From: Hyphomicrobium sp.
GTDB lineage: Bacteria; Pseudomonadota; Alphaproteobacteria; Rhizobiales; Hyphomicrobiaceae
Direction of reading: 5' to 3'
Assembly (NCBI RefSeq): GCF_009026145.1
Contig: NZ_WBUE01000021.1
Location: 1 to 64,000 of the forward strand
Length of the DNA stretch: 64,000 bases
Position 1 is the first letter of the stretch. The number at the start of each line of letters is the position of its first letter. Positions 33,499-42,193 of this stretch are shown one piece after another. The position numbers were made by a program, and so were the translations under genes. The notes beneath the pieces are model-generated. The model saw nothing but the letters and a program-made list of their open reading frames with translations. It searched no databases and had not been told where the DNA came from.

Positions 33499-35547
33499 CT
33501 ACGACTTCAGGAGGTGGCTGGCGGGAATGTCCAGCGTCCAACGCACCCCGTCGCGCTCGAACCGAAGGTTCGCCTTTCCCTGCAGGGCACGCGCCGTGAG
33601 CTGCTCCGTCACCACGTGACCGAAGCCCCGGCGGGAAGGAGGAACGACCTCCGGGCCGCCGCTCTCTATCCAACTCATGTGCAGCCGCGCATCCTCACTG
33701 CCATTTCCCGTGCGCGACCAGCTGACCGCGACGCGACCTTCCGGCACCGATAGCGCCCCGTACTTGGCCGCGTTGGTCGAGAGCTCGTGCACCGCCAGAC
33801 CGATGTTCTGAGCCGCCTCGGGCGTAACGATCAGCCCCTGTCCCTCGATCGCAATCTGACTGGCATGCTGGTCGAGGTAGTGGGCCAGCTGCGACCTGAC
33901 GAGCTCGGAGATCGAAACGCCGTGCCAGTTGCGCTGGACGAGAAGATCATGCGAAGCGGCCAGCGCCTGCAAACGACCGGAAAAGCGTACCTCGAAGTCG
34001 TTGACGTCGCGGCTGGCGAGCTTGGTCTGACGTGCCATGGCCTGGATCACCGCAAGCAAGTTCTTGGACCGGTGCGTCACCTCGCGCATCAGGAGCTGGA
34101 TGTGCTCCTCCCACCGCTTCCTGTCCGTGATGTCGCGCGCGGTGCCGGTCATGCGCACGGCCTTGCCGGCGCTGAAATGCGCGCGTCCCTTGGCGGCAAC
34201 CCACCGCTCGATCCCATCGCGGACACCGTTGACCCGGTACTCGACATCGTACTCGGCATTTGCCGTCGGATCCTGCGCGCGCTCGATGGCCGCAAACGTC
34301 GCCTCGCGATCGAGTGGATTGAGTGCGGTAACGAAGACCTCGAACGAGACCGGGTCGTCGGCGTTGAGACCCCAAAGGGCGCGCATACGCGTATCCCAAG
34401 TCAGTGCGCCGCTTGTCAGATCCCAATCCCAGGCGCCGGTGTCGGCGGAAGCGAGCGCCAATCGAAGTCTGTCCTCGCTCTCGCGCAACGAATGCTCCAT
34501 CTGCCGGCGCGTCTCGCTGGCCTTGGCCAATGCCTCGCCGACCGCGCGCACCTCGAGGATGGAAGACTTGATCGGCGCGACGATTTCACCGCGGCCAAGC
34601 TCGCGCGCGCCTCCGACGAGCGCGCGCACCGGCTCGGACATCAAGCGCCCGAACAGGTACGCGAGCAGCGCGGACAAGAGCGCGAAGCTCACCGCGAGCG
34701 TCGCGACCAGCATCCAGGAGCGGACAATCGGGCGGTTGGCGACGGACTCCGGTACGCTCGTCGATACGAGCCATCCGGATTGCCGCGAGTATGTCGAGGC
34801 GAGCAGCACGGGCTCGCCGTCGCCCTCTGTTACGCGCCACAAGCCGGCGCGGGCTTCCGTGCTGCCCGCATGCTTCGTCGGCGACGCCTTGCCGACGTGC
34901 CTCTCGAAGTCGAGCGAGCGTGCGACGACTGTCCCGGCCTGGTCGGTAACGGTCGCCACCCAGCCCGGGTCCAGCTCGGCGCGCTCGAAGATCTCCAGGA
35001 TACGTTGCGAGGATATGGATGCGCTGAGCAGGTAGATCGTCTTGTTGCCGCGCTTTACCGGAACGCTAATGCTGAATGTCGGGGCCCCATCGACGGTCTC
35101 GCGATAGACGTTCGATACCTGCGGCTCTGCCGATTGCATGACCTGCTTTGAATCGATCGGCGAGACGGCAGACGTTTCGGCTCCCCACTTGGTACGAGTA
35201 GTGAGAAGCTGCTTGCCGCCGCGGCTGGTCAGGAAGAAGTCGTTGCCGCTCACTTCCCTCGCCGCCATCGCCTGATTGTAGAAGGCTTTGCGGTCGCCGT
35301 CGGTCAGCGCTGGCGAGGAAGCGAGCGCGTTGAGCGTCGTCGTCGTGGCGGCGAGCTCGCGATCGATCGCCGTCGCCACGGCGCGCGCGACATCGGTGAT
35401 CTCGTCCTCCATGGCGGTCCGCTCGAGCGAAGCGGACCGCAGGATCATCAAGCCGCTGAAGACGAGAGCGGGGATGAGCAATGCGGAACTGTAGAGCAGG
35501 AATTGGGCCTGGATGGACCAACCGCTCTGGCGTAGCCGCTCAAGCAT
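33499..35547 (-). CDS. Membrane-bound HWE-family sensor histidine kinase
   Basis: A protein of 682 residues: transmembrane helix near residues 16-36, a periplasmic dCache-like sensor, a second helix near 275-298, a HAMP region, a PAS domain (about residues 350-475) and an HWE kinase core. The phosphorylated histidine is in LLMREVTHRSKNLLAVIQAM; the ATP domain shows [14 protein letters not shown] and the W.E motif in MSWIESGGP. HWE kinases phosphorylate PhyR to start the general stress response. A perfect EcfG promoter lies upstream, giving likely positive feedback. Confidence 0.92.
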   Translation of the reverse strand: MLERLRQSGWSIQAQFLLYSSALLIPALVFSGLMILRSASLERTAMEDEITDVARAVATAIDRELAATTTTLNALASSPALTDGDRKAFYNQAMAAREVSGNDFFLTSRGGKQLLTTRTKWGAETSAVSPIDSKQVMQSAEPQVSNVYRETVDGAPTFSISVPVKRGNKTIYLLSASISSQRILEIFERAELDPGWVATVTDQAGTVVARSLDFERHVGKASPTKHAGSTEARAGLWRVTEGDGEPVLLASTYSRQSGWLVSTSVPESVANRPIVRSWMLVATLAVSFALLSALLAYLFGRLMSEPVRALVGGARELGRGEIVAPIKSSILEVRAVGEALAKASETRRQMEHSLRESEDRLRLALASADTGAWDWDLTSGALTWDTRMRALWGLNADDPVSFEVFVTALNPLDREATFAAIERAQDPTANAEYDVEYRVNGVRDGIERWVAAKGRAHFSAGKAVRMTGTARDITDRKRWEEHIQLLMREVTHRSKNLLAVIQAMARQTKLASRDVNDFEVRFSGRLQALAASHDLLVQRNWHGVSISELVRSQLAHYLDQHASQIAIEGQGLIVTPEAAQNIGLAVHELSTNAAKYGALSVPEGRVAVSWSRTGNGSEDARLHMSWIESGGPEVVPPSRRGFGHVVTEQLTARALQGKANLRFERDGVRWTLDIPASHLLKS

Positions 35548-35631
35548 CGGACTAAAGGGCTTTATATTTCATCAAACGGTGGCGCCCATCCCCCTTGGCC
35601 GTCGCGCGCACGCGCGCGCATAGCGGAATGC

Positions 35632-35656
35632 AACGCCGCGGCGGTCTGCTTGTTCC
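35632..35656 (-). promoter_or_regulatory. EcfG-type general stress promoter
   Basis: On the minus strand, GGAAC (35656-35652), 16 bases, CGTT (35635-35632): an exact match 85 bases before the HWE kinase start. Confidence 0.8.
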
Positions 35657-35711
35657 CGCACTGCGGCGAAATTTGTGATGAGCACCCAAAGCGCTCGCTC
35701 TTGCCGATGCA

Positions 35712-35737
35712 GGAACTATTCGACGCAGGCACCCGTT
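35712..35737 (+). promoter_or_regulatory. EcfG-type general stress promoter
   Basis: GGAAC at 35712-35716, 17 bases, CGTT at 35734-35737: an exact match 39 bases before the csbD start. Divergent from the kinase promoter 55 bases away. Confidence 0.8.
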
Positions 35738-35776
35738 TTGAACTGCGCACAACGCCACGCAGCCAAGGAGATAATC

Positions 35777-35974
35777 ATGAACTGGGATCGCGTTAGCGGT
35801 AACTGGAAGCAGTTCCGCGGCAAAGTGAAGGAGCAGTGGGGTAAGCTCACCGACGACGAGCTCGACCAGATCAACGGCAATCGCGAGCAGCTCGAGGGGA
35901 AGATCCAGGAGCGCTATGGATTGGCCAAAGATGCCGTCAAAAAGCAAGTGGACGAGGCCCTGAACCGCTGGTGA
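35777..35974 (+). CDS. CsbD family stress protein
   Basis: A protein of 65 residues with the complete CsbD pattern: MNWDRVSGNWKQFRGKVKEQ then WGKLTDDELDQINGNREQL and the closing ERYGLAKDAVKKQVDE helix. CsbD is a sigma-B-controlled general stress protein in Bacillus of unknown mechanism. The ATG at 35777 has AAGGAG upstream and a perfect EcfG promoter before it. Confidence 0.93.
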   Translation: MNWDRVSGNWKQFRGKVKEQWGKLTDDELDQINGNREQLEGKIQERYGLAKDAVKKQVDEALNRW

Positions 35975-36081
35975 GGTGCCAAGCGCCTCGAATGGGCCGC
36001 CCCCGCAAGACCCGGCTTCAATCGGCAAGCCCGCGGCGCAAGCCGCGGGCTGCTGGGTTTCGGGCCGCCGCCCCCCGAATT

Positions 36082-36106
36082 GGAACTTATCCTCGCATTG
36101 GGCGTT
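36082..36106 (+). promoter_or_regulatory. EcfG-type promoter of nepR-ecfG
   Basis: GGAAC at 36082-36086, 16 bases, CGTT at 36103-36106, 109 bases before nepR. Autoregulation of the nepR-ecfG operon is standard in alphaproteobacteria. Confidence 0.85.
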
Positions 36107-36215
36107 GTTTAGCCTTACGAACCGGATGATATGGTCCGCGCCCGCAAAAGCCCCGGTCTCGCGCCCGGGGGTAGCAGCGCGAAATGACCAAGACGGGAGG
36201 CGGGAGGGCCGTTCT

Positions 36216-36557
36216 ATGTCCGAGGAGAAGAAGACCTCTTGGGGAAAGGCGTTTGACGCGACCGCCCCTCGAGAGCCGCAACGTGCCGCCGCGGCACCGG
36301 AAGGTGGCGCGCCCGCACGCCCATCCTCCCGCCTGGCTCATCAGGATACCGACGAGCGCGAACCCAGCCGCCCTGCACGCGCCCGTAATCAGCACGTGCT
36401 GCCTGGGATTCTCGGCAAGCAGCTCAGGGCCGCATACGGCGAGCTTCTCAACGCCCCCATACCCGATAGCATCACGGACCTCATCAAGCAGCTCGAGAGC
36501 GGAGAGGCGGACAAGCCCGCAAGCGGCCAGGTGCGCGATGAGGAGGAGAGCAGGTGA
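36216..36557 (+). CDS. nepR: NepR anti-sigma factor
   Basis: A protein of 113 residues, longer than most NepR because of a Pro/Arg/Ala-rich N-terminal extension of about 65 residues. The conserved core is GKQLRAAYGELLNAPIPDSI then TDLIKQLES, the two helices that hold EcfG in the absence of stress and are captured by phosphorylated PhyR. GGAGG lies upstream of the ATG at 36216. Its stop codon overlaps the GTG start of ecfG by four bases. Confidence 0.93.
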   Translation: MSEEKKTSWGKAFDATAPREPQRAAAAPEGGAPARPSSRLAHQDTDEREPSRPARARNQHVLPGILGKQLRAAYGELLNAPIPDSITDLIKQLESGEADKPASGQVRDEEESR

Positions 36558-37135
36558 GCAGTCGGCCACCGCACGACAGCACGCTCCGCGATGATCTCGT
36601 CGCGGCGATCCCGAACATGCGGGCGTTCGCAATCTCGCTGTGCGGCAATCGTGATCGCGCCGATGACCTTGTGCAGGAAGCTCTCGTGAAAGCTTGGAAC
36701 CACCTCGATTCTTTCGAGGAGGGGACAAATCTCAAGGCGTGGCTGTTCACCATCCTGCGTAACGCCTACTTCTCCGAGCTGCGCAAGACGAAGCGCGAGA
36801 TAGCCGACAGCGAAGGACAGCTGGCCGCCAAGCTCTCGGTGCCCGCCGAGCAACAGGGCCATCTCGACCTCATGGATCTCAGTCGTGCCCTCGCCAAGCT
36901 GCCTCCCGACCAGCGCGAGGCGCTCATATTGGTCGGCGCGGAGGGCTTCTCCTACGAAGACGCGGCCAACATTTCCGGCTGCGCCGTGGGCACGGTGAAG
37001 AGTCGCGTCAATCGTGCGCGCTCGCGTCTCAACGAGCTGATGACATCGCCATCGTCCGACCAGCCGGGGGCGACATCGACCGACGCAGCGGACGCTCCGC
37101 CCCGCCAACGCTCACGCTCGGCCCGCGCCGTCTAA
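36554..37135 (+). CDS. ecfG: General stress ECF sigma factor EcfG
   Basis: A sigma factor of 193 residues of the ECF15/EcfG group: region 2 (NMRAFAISLCGNRDRADDLVQEALVKAWNHLDSF, TNLKAWLFTILRN) and region 4 (ALAKLPPDQREALILVGAEG, YEDAANISGCAVGTVKSRVNRARSRL), plus a basic Pro/Ser tail. It starts with GTG overlapping nepR, which couples their translation. It reads GGAAC-N16/17-CGTT promoters, of which seven perfect copies occur in this window. Confidence 0.95.
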   Translation: MSSRPPHDSTLRDDLVAAIPNMRAFAISLCGNRDRADDLVQEALVKAWNHLDSFEEGTNLKAWLFTILRNAYFSELRKTKREIADSEGQLAAKLSVPAEQQGHLDLMDLSRALAKLPPDQREALILVGAEGFSYEDAANISGCAVGTVKSRVNRARSRLNELMTSPSSDQPGATSTDAADAPPRQRSRSARAV

Positions 37136-37172
37136 GTCAAATCGGATTGGGTTCACCGCTAGCGGTGGCCAA

Positions 37173-37203
37173 GAGAAAAGCGGGCCTCGGCCCGCCTTTC
37201 TCG
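37173..37203. terminator. Bidirectional terminator between ecfG and phyR
   Basis: GAGAAAAGCGGGCC and GGCCCGCCTTTCTC form a long, nearly perfect stem with an A-run and T-run on its two sides, between the convergent stops at 37135 and 37212. Confidence 0.88.
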
Positions 37204-37211
37204 TGTTGCGC

Positions 37212-38021
37212 TCAGGCGACCTGAGCGTTCGGTCGGTGTGCTTTGTAGTCGAAGAACAACGCCTGACTGATTACCGCCTGCACCGTCTCGGTGCGGAACG
37301 GCTTGTTGACGAGGAACGTCGGCTCCGGGCGGCTACCGGTCAGCAGTCGCTCCGGATACGCGGTGATGAAGATGACCGGCACGTCGAAGGACTGCAGGAT
37401 CTCGTTGACGGCCTCGAGCCCGGAGCTGCCATCGGCGAGCTGAATGTCGGCCAGCACGAGACCCGGCTTATGCCTCTTGAACGCGGCGACGGCTTCGTTG
37501 TGCGTGCGAGCCGTTTCGCACACTTCGTGGCCGAGGCCGATGACGAGGTCGGCGAGGTCGAGCGCGATCATCGGCTCGTCCTCGATGATGAGAACGTTGG
37601 TTGCCACCTGTTCGGCAATCTCCGATGCGGCCTGATCCACCAGGGCCTTCACCTCGGCCTCATTCGTCTTCAGCACTTTCGCGGTGTCGGAGGTCGAGAA
37701 TTCTTCGACCGCCATCAGCAGGAACGCCTGGCGCGCGCGGGGGGTGATCGCCTCGAGCTTGCGATCGGCAGCGGCAAGACGCTCGGGAACCGGGTTGTCG
37801 TACTTCTTGTGGTTGAGACGCACCGAGTTCCAAACGTCGAGGAAGCTCTGATAGGTGGCGACGCGCGGCTCGAGATCGACAGGGAACATCGACGGCTCCG
37901 CGGCGATGGCCTCGAGCATGGCGACGACGTATGCGTCGCCACTTTCCTGACTGCCCGACAGAACGCGCGCAAACCGCCTCAGGTACGGCAGCTGCGGTGC
38001 AATGATCTCTGAAATGGACAT
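37212..38021 (-). CDS. phyR: PhyR anti-anti-sigma response regulator
   Basis: A protein of 269 residues: an N-terminal EcfG-like domain (about residues 1-135; region 4-like ITPRARQAFLLMAVEEFSTS) fused to a receiver domain with acidic pair D148/E149-type cluster IIEDEP, phosphoacceptor D192 in VLADIQLADG and K240 in FLVNKPF. On phosphorylation the sigma-like half binds NepR and frees EcfG. The ATG at 38021 has GGGGAG upstream and a perfect EcfG promoter precedes it. Confidence 0.96.
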   Translation of the reverse strand: MSISEIIAPQLPYLRRFARVLSGSQESGDAYVVAMLEAIAAEPSMFPVDLEPRVATYQSFLDVWNSVRLNHKKYDNPVPERLAAADRKLEAITPRARQAFLLMAVEEFSTSDTAKVLKTNEAEVKALVDQAASEIAEQVATNVLIIEDEPMIALDLADLVIGLGHEVCETARTHNEAVAAFKRHKPGLVLADIQLADGSSGLEAVNEILQSFDVPVIFITAYPERLLTGSRPEPTFLVNKPFRTETVQAVISQALFFDYKAHRPNAQVA

Positions 38022-38072
38022 GATCTCCCCTTTATAGGCCGCCCACTTGTCGGTGTCTTCGTAACCCGCACA

Positions 38073-38097
38073 AACGCTCAACTTCGGCAAAAGTTCC
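38073..38097 (-). promoter_or_regulatory. EcfG-type promoter of phyR
   Basis: On the minus strand, GGAAC (38097-38093), 16 bases, CGTT (38076-38073): an exact match 52 bases before phyR. Confidence 0.85.
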
Positions 38098-38194
38098 GCC
38101 GCTCGGCAGCCGCGCCCAAAGACACCGCCGACGCAGTACGCTATGTTGTTGGTAGGGCATACTTAATTTCGGGTAGCCTGGCGCTCGGCGGCGG

Positions 38195-38368
38195 CTATCC
38201 GCGGCGCAGCATGCCGCCGATGAATGACAGAACGACGAGGATGATCGCCACCCAGAACAGGATGCGCGCGCCCTCGGTCGCTACGCCGGCGACGCCGCCG
38301 AAACCGAGGAAGGCAGCAACCAGCGCGATGATGAGGAAGATAACGGCCCAGTAGAGAAGATTGCCCAT
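38195..38368 (-). CDS. DUF1328 family small membrane protein
   Basis: A protein of 57 residues with two transmembrane helices: [35 protein letters not shown], then [13 protein letters not shown]. This is the DUF1328/YtjA pattern. The ATG at 38368 has AGGAAAG upstream. These proteins are frequently stress-induced. A one-mismatch EcfG motif lies upstream. Confidence 0.9.
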   Translation of the reverse strand: MGNLLYWAVIFLIIALVAAFLGFGGVAGVATEGARILFWVAIILVVLSFIGGMLRRG

Positions 38369-38410
38369 GCTTTCCTCGTGTCTCGAAGGCCGGTAGCGGC
38401 ATCGTAGGGA

Positions 38411-38435
38411 AACTGAACGGTGCCGCGTTGGTTCC
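38411..38435 (-). promoter_or_regulatory. Candidate EcfG-type promoter (one mismatch)
   Basis: On the minus strand, GGAAC (38435-38431), 16 bases, AGTT (38414-38411), 43 bases before the DUF1328 gene. Confidence 0.5.
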
Positions 38436-38478
38436 CGCACTTGCGAACACCGAAAGGGACTGAAACCCAGCGGGAATG

Positions 38479-38503
38479 GGAACCCAAGTCTACAACTGCA
38501 GTT
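38479..38503 (+). promoter_or_regulatory. Candidate EcfG-type promoter (one mismatch)
   Basis: GGAAC at 38479-38483, 16 bases, AGTT at 38500-38503, 24 bases before the HWE kinase at 38527. The same A-for-C variant is found on the opposite strand before the DUF1328 gene. Confidence 0.45.
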
Positions 38504-38526
38504 GATCACAAGCACCGCACGCCGCC

Positions 38527-40374
38527 ATGCAACTGTCCGCAAGCAACGAAATGAAAAGACGGATTGAGGAATTCGACTGGAGCTCTACTCCGGTCGGACC
38601 GATGGAGGCTTGGCCGACGAGCCTCAAGTGCGCGGTCGATATCATCACTGCTTCGCCAGTTCCGATGGTCCTGTTGTGGGGCCCGCAAGGGATCATGATC
38701 TACAACGACGGCTATGCCGCCTTCGCCGGCTCGCGCCACCCGGAATTGCTCGGCATGCCGATCGTCGAGGCTTGGCCGGAGGCGGCCGACTTCAACCGCC
38801 GCGTGCTCGAATGCGGGCTTGCCGGCGAAGCCCTTTCATTTCGCGACAAGCATTTCAGTCTCGGGCGGCGCGGCACACCGGAGGACGTCTGGACGAACCT
38901 CGACTACAGCCCGGTGCGCGGCGAGGATGGCAATCCCGCCGGGGTGCTCGCCATCGTCGTCGACACGACGCCCTGGGTCTACGCCGAACGCGCTCAGCGC
39001 GAAAGCGAGTCACGTTTCCGGACGCTGGCCGACAACATCGCGGCCTTCGCGTGGATGGCCGACGAGGCCGGCAACATCTTTTGGTACAACAAGCGCTGGT
39101 TCGACTACACCGGTCCGCCGTTCGACGAGGCCAAGCAGTGGGGCTGGCCGCTGCGTCAGCACCCCGACCATGTCGACCGCGTCATGGAAAAGATCAACCG
39201 CTGCCTGACGACGGGCGAGGTGTGGGAAGATACCTTCCCGCTGAAAGGGCGCGATGGCGTCTTTCGCTGGTTTCTGTCGCGCGCCATGCCGATCCGCGAC
39301 GAAGCCGGCAACGTCATCCGCTGGTTCGGTACCAACACCGACATCACCGAGCACCTCGAGGAGGCGGAGAAGAACGCGCAGCTCGCGACCATCGTCGCCA
39401 CCTCCGCGGACGGCATCATTTCGATGTCCAACGAAGGCCTCATCCAGTCTTGGAATCCGGGAGCCGAGCGCATGTTCGGCTACACGGCTGAGGAAGTCCT
39501 CGGTAGGTCGGAGCGTCTGCTGTTTCCTGAAGGCGCCGAGGAGGAGTTCGAGGAGAAGTACCGCCACCTGCGGCACGGCGAGCACGTGTTGCGCGACACG
39601 GTGCGTCGCCGCAAGGACGGCAGCATGCTGGACGTCGCCATCAACGTTGCGCCGATGCGGCGCCCGGACGGACGCATTTTTGGCTTCTCCGCAGTCTTTC
39701 GCGACATCACCGAGCGCAAACGCGTCGAAAAGCATCTGCGCATGGTGATGCGCGAGCTCTCCCACCGCACCAAGAACCTGTTGGCCGTGATCGTCGCCAT
39801 GGTGCGGCAGACGGCGCGCTCCACCTCCGACGTCGCCGTTCTGCAATCGCAGCTCATTCAGCGGCTGCAGAGCCTCTCTGCCTCACACGACCTTCTGGTC
39901 GCGGAGGACTGGACGGGCGCATCGCTGGAGGAGCTGATCCGCGCCGTGCTGCAGCCGTTCATCGGCAATTCGTCCGAGGCGCTCGCGTGCCATGGTCAAC
40001 CGGTATTCATCAATGCCACCGCCGCGCAGAACCTCGGACTGGCGATGCACGAGCTTGCCACCAACGCGGCCAAGTACGGAGCATTGTCTACGATCGCGGG
40101 TCGCGTGCGCGTCGCGTGGGGCTTCGAGCCGGACGAGGGCGGCGTGTTGCGCCTGGTGCTCCGCTGGGAGGAACGCGGCGGCCCGAGAGTTGTGCCGGCG
40201 ACGGTGAGGGGCTTCGGCCACGTCGTCATCGAGCGCGTTGCCGGACAGGCGCTGAACGCCAAGGTCGACTATCAGTTTCCACCCGAGGGCGTGCGTTGGA
40301 CGATTGCCATGCCGCTTGAGTTCGTCGTGCGCTGGCGCAGCACGACCGCCGAGGCGGCACCTGCCGCAGGCTAA
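38527..40374 (+). CDS. Soluble PAS-HWE sensor histidine kinase
   Basis: A protein of 615 residues with no membrane segment: three PAS domains (about residues 30-150, 160-280 and 285-405, the latter two closing with TNTDITE and FRDITERKR) and an HWE kinase core. The phosphorylated histidine is in [20 protein letters not shown], followed by [14 protein letters not shown] and the W.E motif in LRWEERGGP. It probably feeds the PhyR pathway from a cytoplasmic signal. The cofactor of the PAS domains cannot be read from sequence. It lies divergent from the DUF1328 gene. Confidence 0.92.
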   Translation: MQLSASNEMKRRIEEFDWSSTPVGPMEAWPTSLKCAVDIITASPVPMVLLWGPQGIMIYNDGYAAFAGSRHPELLGMPIVEAWPEAADFNRRVLECGLAGEALSFRDKHFSLGRRGTPEDVWTNLDYSPVRGEDGNPAGVLAIVVDTTPWVYAERAQRESESRFRTLADNIAAFAWMADEAGNIFWYNKRWFDYTGPPFDEAKQWGWPLRQHPDHVDRVMEKINRCLTTGEVWEDTFPLKGRDGVFRWFLSRAMPIRDEAGNVIRWFGTNTDITEHLEEAEKNAQLATIVATSADGIISMSNEGLIQSWNPGAERMFGYTAEEVLGRSERLLFPEGAEEEFEEKYRHLRHGEHVLRDTVRRRKDGSMLDVAINVAPMRRPDGRIFGFSAVFRDITERKRVEKHLRMVMRELSHRTKNLLAVIVAMVRQTARSTSDVAVLQSQLIQRLQSLSASHDLLVAEDWTGASLEELIRAVLQPFIGNSSEALACHGQPVFINATAAQNLGLAMHELATNAAKYGALSTIAGRVRVAWGFEPDEGGVLRLVLRWEERGGPRVVPATVRGFGHVVIERVAGQALNAKVDYQFPPEGVRWTIAMPLEFVVRWRSTTAEAAPAAG

Positions 40375-40443
40375 CCGGAAACGTTGGTGTGGAGCATCTG
40401 CCGCGGCTTTCGGCACTTGATCGTAGGGCCTCGTTGGCATTGA

Positions 40444-42141
40444 ATGATCGAGAGCCCCCAGCGAATCCGACCCCCGATGCCCCAGCAATCCAAGGATCCG
40501 GCGACCCTCGACACCCAGGCCGAGTTGCGGCTCGCCGAATCGCAAATCGCAACCATCTTGGCCATTGCCGCCGACGCCATCATCTCCCTCAACGAGCAGA
40601 TGCGCATCATGGTCTTCAACGACGGCGCATCGGCGATGTTCGGCTATACCAAGGACGAGATCATTGGCCAGCCGCTCGAGCTACTGATACCCGAGCGCTT
40701 TCGCGCCACGCATCACGGGCATGTGGCTTCCTTCGCCAACTCCCCCGTCGCCTCCCGCCGGATGGGCGAGCGGCAGGAGATCTTCGCGCGCCGCAAGGAC
40801 GGCAGCGAGTTTCCGGCCGAGGCCTCCATCGCCAAGCAGGAGATAGGCGGGCGCCGCATCTTCATGGTGGTTCTGCGCGACGTGACGGAGAGAAAGCGCG
40901 CTCAGGCGGTGCTCGCAAGAGCCAACTCCGACCTCGAAAGGCGCGTCGCCGAGCGCACGCGCGAACTCGAGGCGGAGATCCGGCGCCGTGAGGAGGCGCA
41001 GGCCGCACTCATCCAGGCGCAGCGCATGGAAGCCTTCGGCCAGCTCACCGGCGGCGTGGCGCACGATTTCAACAATCTGCTCACCATCGTCACCGGCAAC
41101 CTCGAGCTGTTGAGCGACGCGACGGAAAACGATGGTTCGCGCAAGCTCTTGAAGCGTGCCACCGATGCGGCCGATATGGGCGCCGCGCTCACCAAGCGGT
41201 TGCTGACTTTCGCCCGGCGGCGGCGCCTGTCGCCAGAGATCCTCGATCTCAACGAGCTCGTGCTGGGGCTGATGGAGATCCTGAAGCGCTCCATCGGCGA
41301 GCCGATCACGTTGACGACCATGCTCGCCGGAAACCTCTGGCAGACGCAGGTCGACCCAAGCGAGGTTGAGAATGCCATCCTCAACCTTGCCATCAATGCC
41401 CGCGACGCGATGCCGAACGGCGGCGAGCTGATCGTCGAGACGCGCAACGTTGTCGATGATGCCCTGCCCTTCGACGGCGGCGGGAGCGAATTCGTTCTCC
41501 TCTCGGTGAGCGACACCGGTGAGGGCATGCCTCCGGAGGTGCTGGAGCGCGCCTTCGAGCCGTTCTTCTCAACCAAGGAGCCAGGCCGCGGTACGGGCCT
41601 CGGCCTCAGCACCGTCTACGGATTCGCCGTCCAGTCGGGCGGCCACGCGGTGATGAGGAGCGAGCTCGGCAAAGGCACGACGGTCAGTCTCTACCTTCCG
41701 CGCGCTGGCGCTGCAGCGGCCACCGAGACTGCGCAGCCCGCGGAGACCGTCCCCCTCTCGGAGCAGAACGAAGTCGTGCTTGTGGTCGAGGACAATGCCG
41801 AGGTGCGTGAGCTCACCCTGCAGCGCGTCGAGGGGCTCGGCTACGTAGCGCTGGAAGCGGAGAGTGGGCCCGCCGCCATCCGCATCCTCGAAAGCGGCGA
41901 GCACGTCGATCTGGTGTTGAGCGACATCGTCATGGCCGGCGGCATGTCGGGGTACGACGTCGCCCGCTGGATCGGCGCCAACGCGCCTTCGGTAACAGTG
42001 GTGTTGACGACCGGCTATGCCGCCGAGGAAGCGCGCCATGATCCCATGGCTTCGGGGGCAACACCGGTCCTGCGCAAACCCTACAAGCGAGCGGAGCTGG
42101 CCACTACGCTGCGCGACGCACTGTGCAACGGACGCGGCTAG
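40444..42141 (+). CDS. Hybrid PAS sensor histidine kinase with receiver domain
   Basis: A protein of 565 residues: PAS domain (about residues 30-155), a short coiled coil, HisKA with the phosphoacceptor in GGVAHDFNNLLTIVTGNLEL, HATPase_c (N box NLAINARDAM, G boxes DTGEGMPP and GRGTGLGLSTVYG) and a C-terminal receiver (VVEDNAEVRE, phosphoacceptor in LVLSDIVMAGG, lysine in LRKPYKR). The AHDFNN histidine box is shared with many orphan hybrid kinases. An OmpR-type regulator gene converges on it. It starts at 40444, 69 bases after the HWE kinase. Confidence 0.92.
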   Translation: MIESPQRIRPPMPQQSKDPATLDTQAELRLAESQIATILAIAADAIISLNEQMRIMVFNDGASAMFGYTKDEIIGQPLELLIPERFRATHHGHVASFANSPVASRRMGERQEIFARRKDGSEFPAEASIAKQEIGGRRIFMVVLRDVTERKRAQAVLARANSDLERRVAERTRELEAEIRRREEAQAALIQAQRMEAFGQLTGGVAHDFNNLLTIVTGNLELLSDATENDGSRKLLKRATDAADMGAALTKRLLTFARRRRLSPEILDLNELVLGLMEILKRSIGEPITLTTMLAGNLWQTQVDPSEVENAILNLAINARDAMPNGGELIVETRNVVDDALPFDGGGSEFVLLSVSDTGEGMPPEVLERAFEPFFSTKEPGRGTGLGLSTVYGFAVQSGGHAVMRSELGKGTTVSLYLPRAGAAAATETAQPAETVPLSEQNEVVLVVEDNAEVRELTLQRVEGLGYVALEAESGPAAIRILESGEHVDLVLSDIVMAGGMSGYDVARWIGANAPSVTVVLTTGYAAEEARHDPMASGATPVLRKPYKRAELATTLRDALCNGRG

Positions 42142-42158
42142 ATGAGACCGATGATTCA

Positions 42159-42185
42159 CGCTTCGGACGGATAGGGTCCGAAGCG
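42159..42185. terminator. Hairpin between convergent kinase and regulator genes
   Basis: A perfect 10-bp inverted repeat (CGCTTCGGAC at 42159-42168, GTCCGAAGCG at 42176-42185) in the 52-base gap between convergent genes. No T-run on either side, so it may act as a weak bidirectional terminator or transcript end-stabiliser. Confidence 0.55.
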
Positions 42186-42193
42186 ATCATGGT

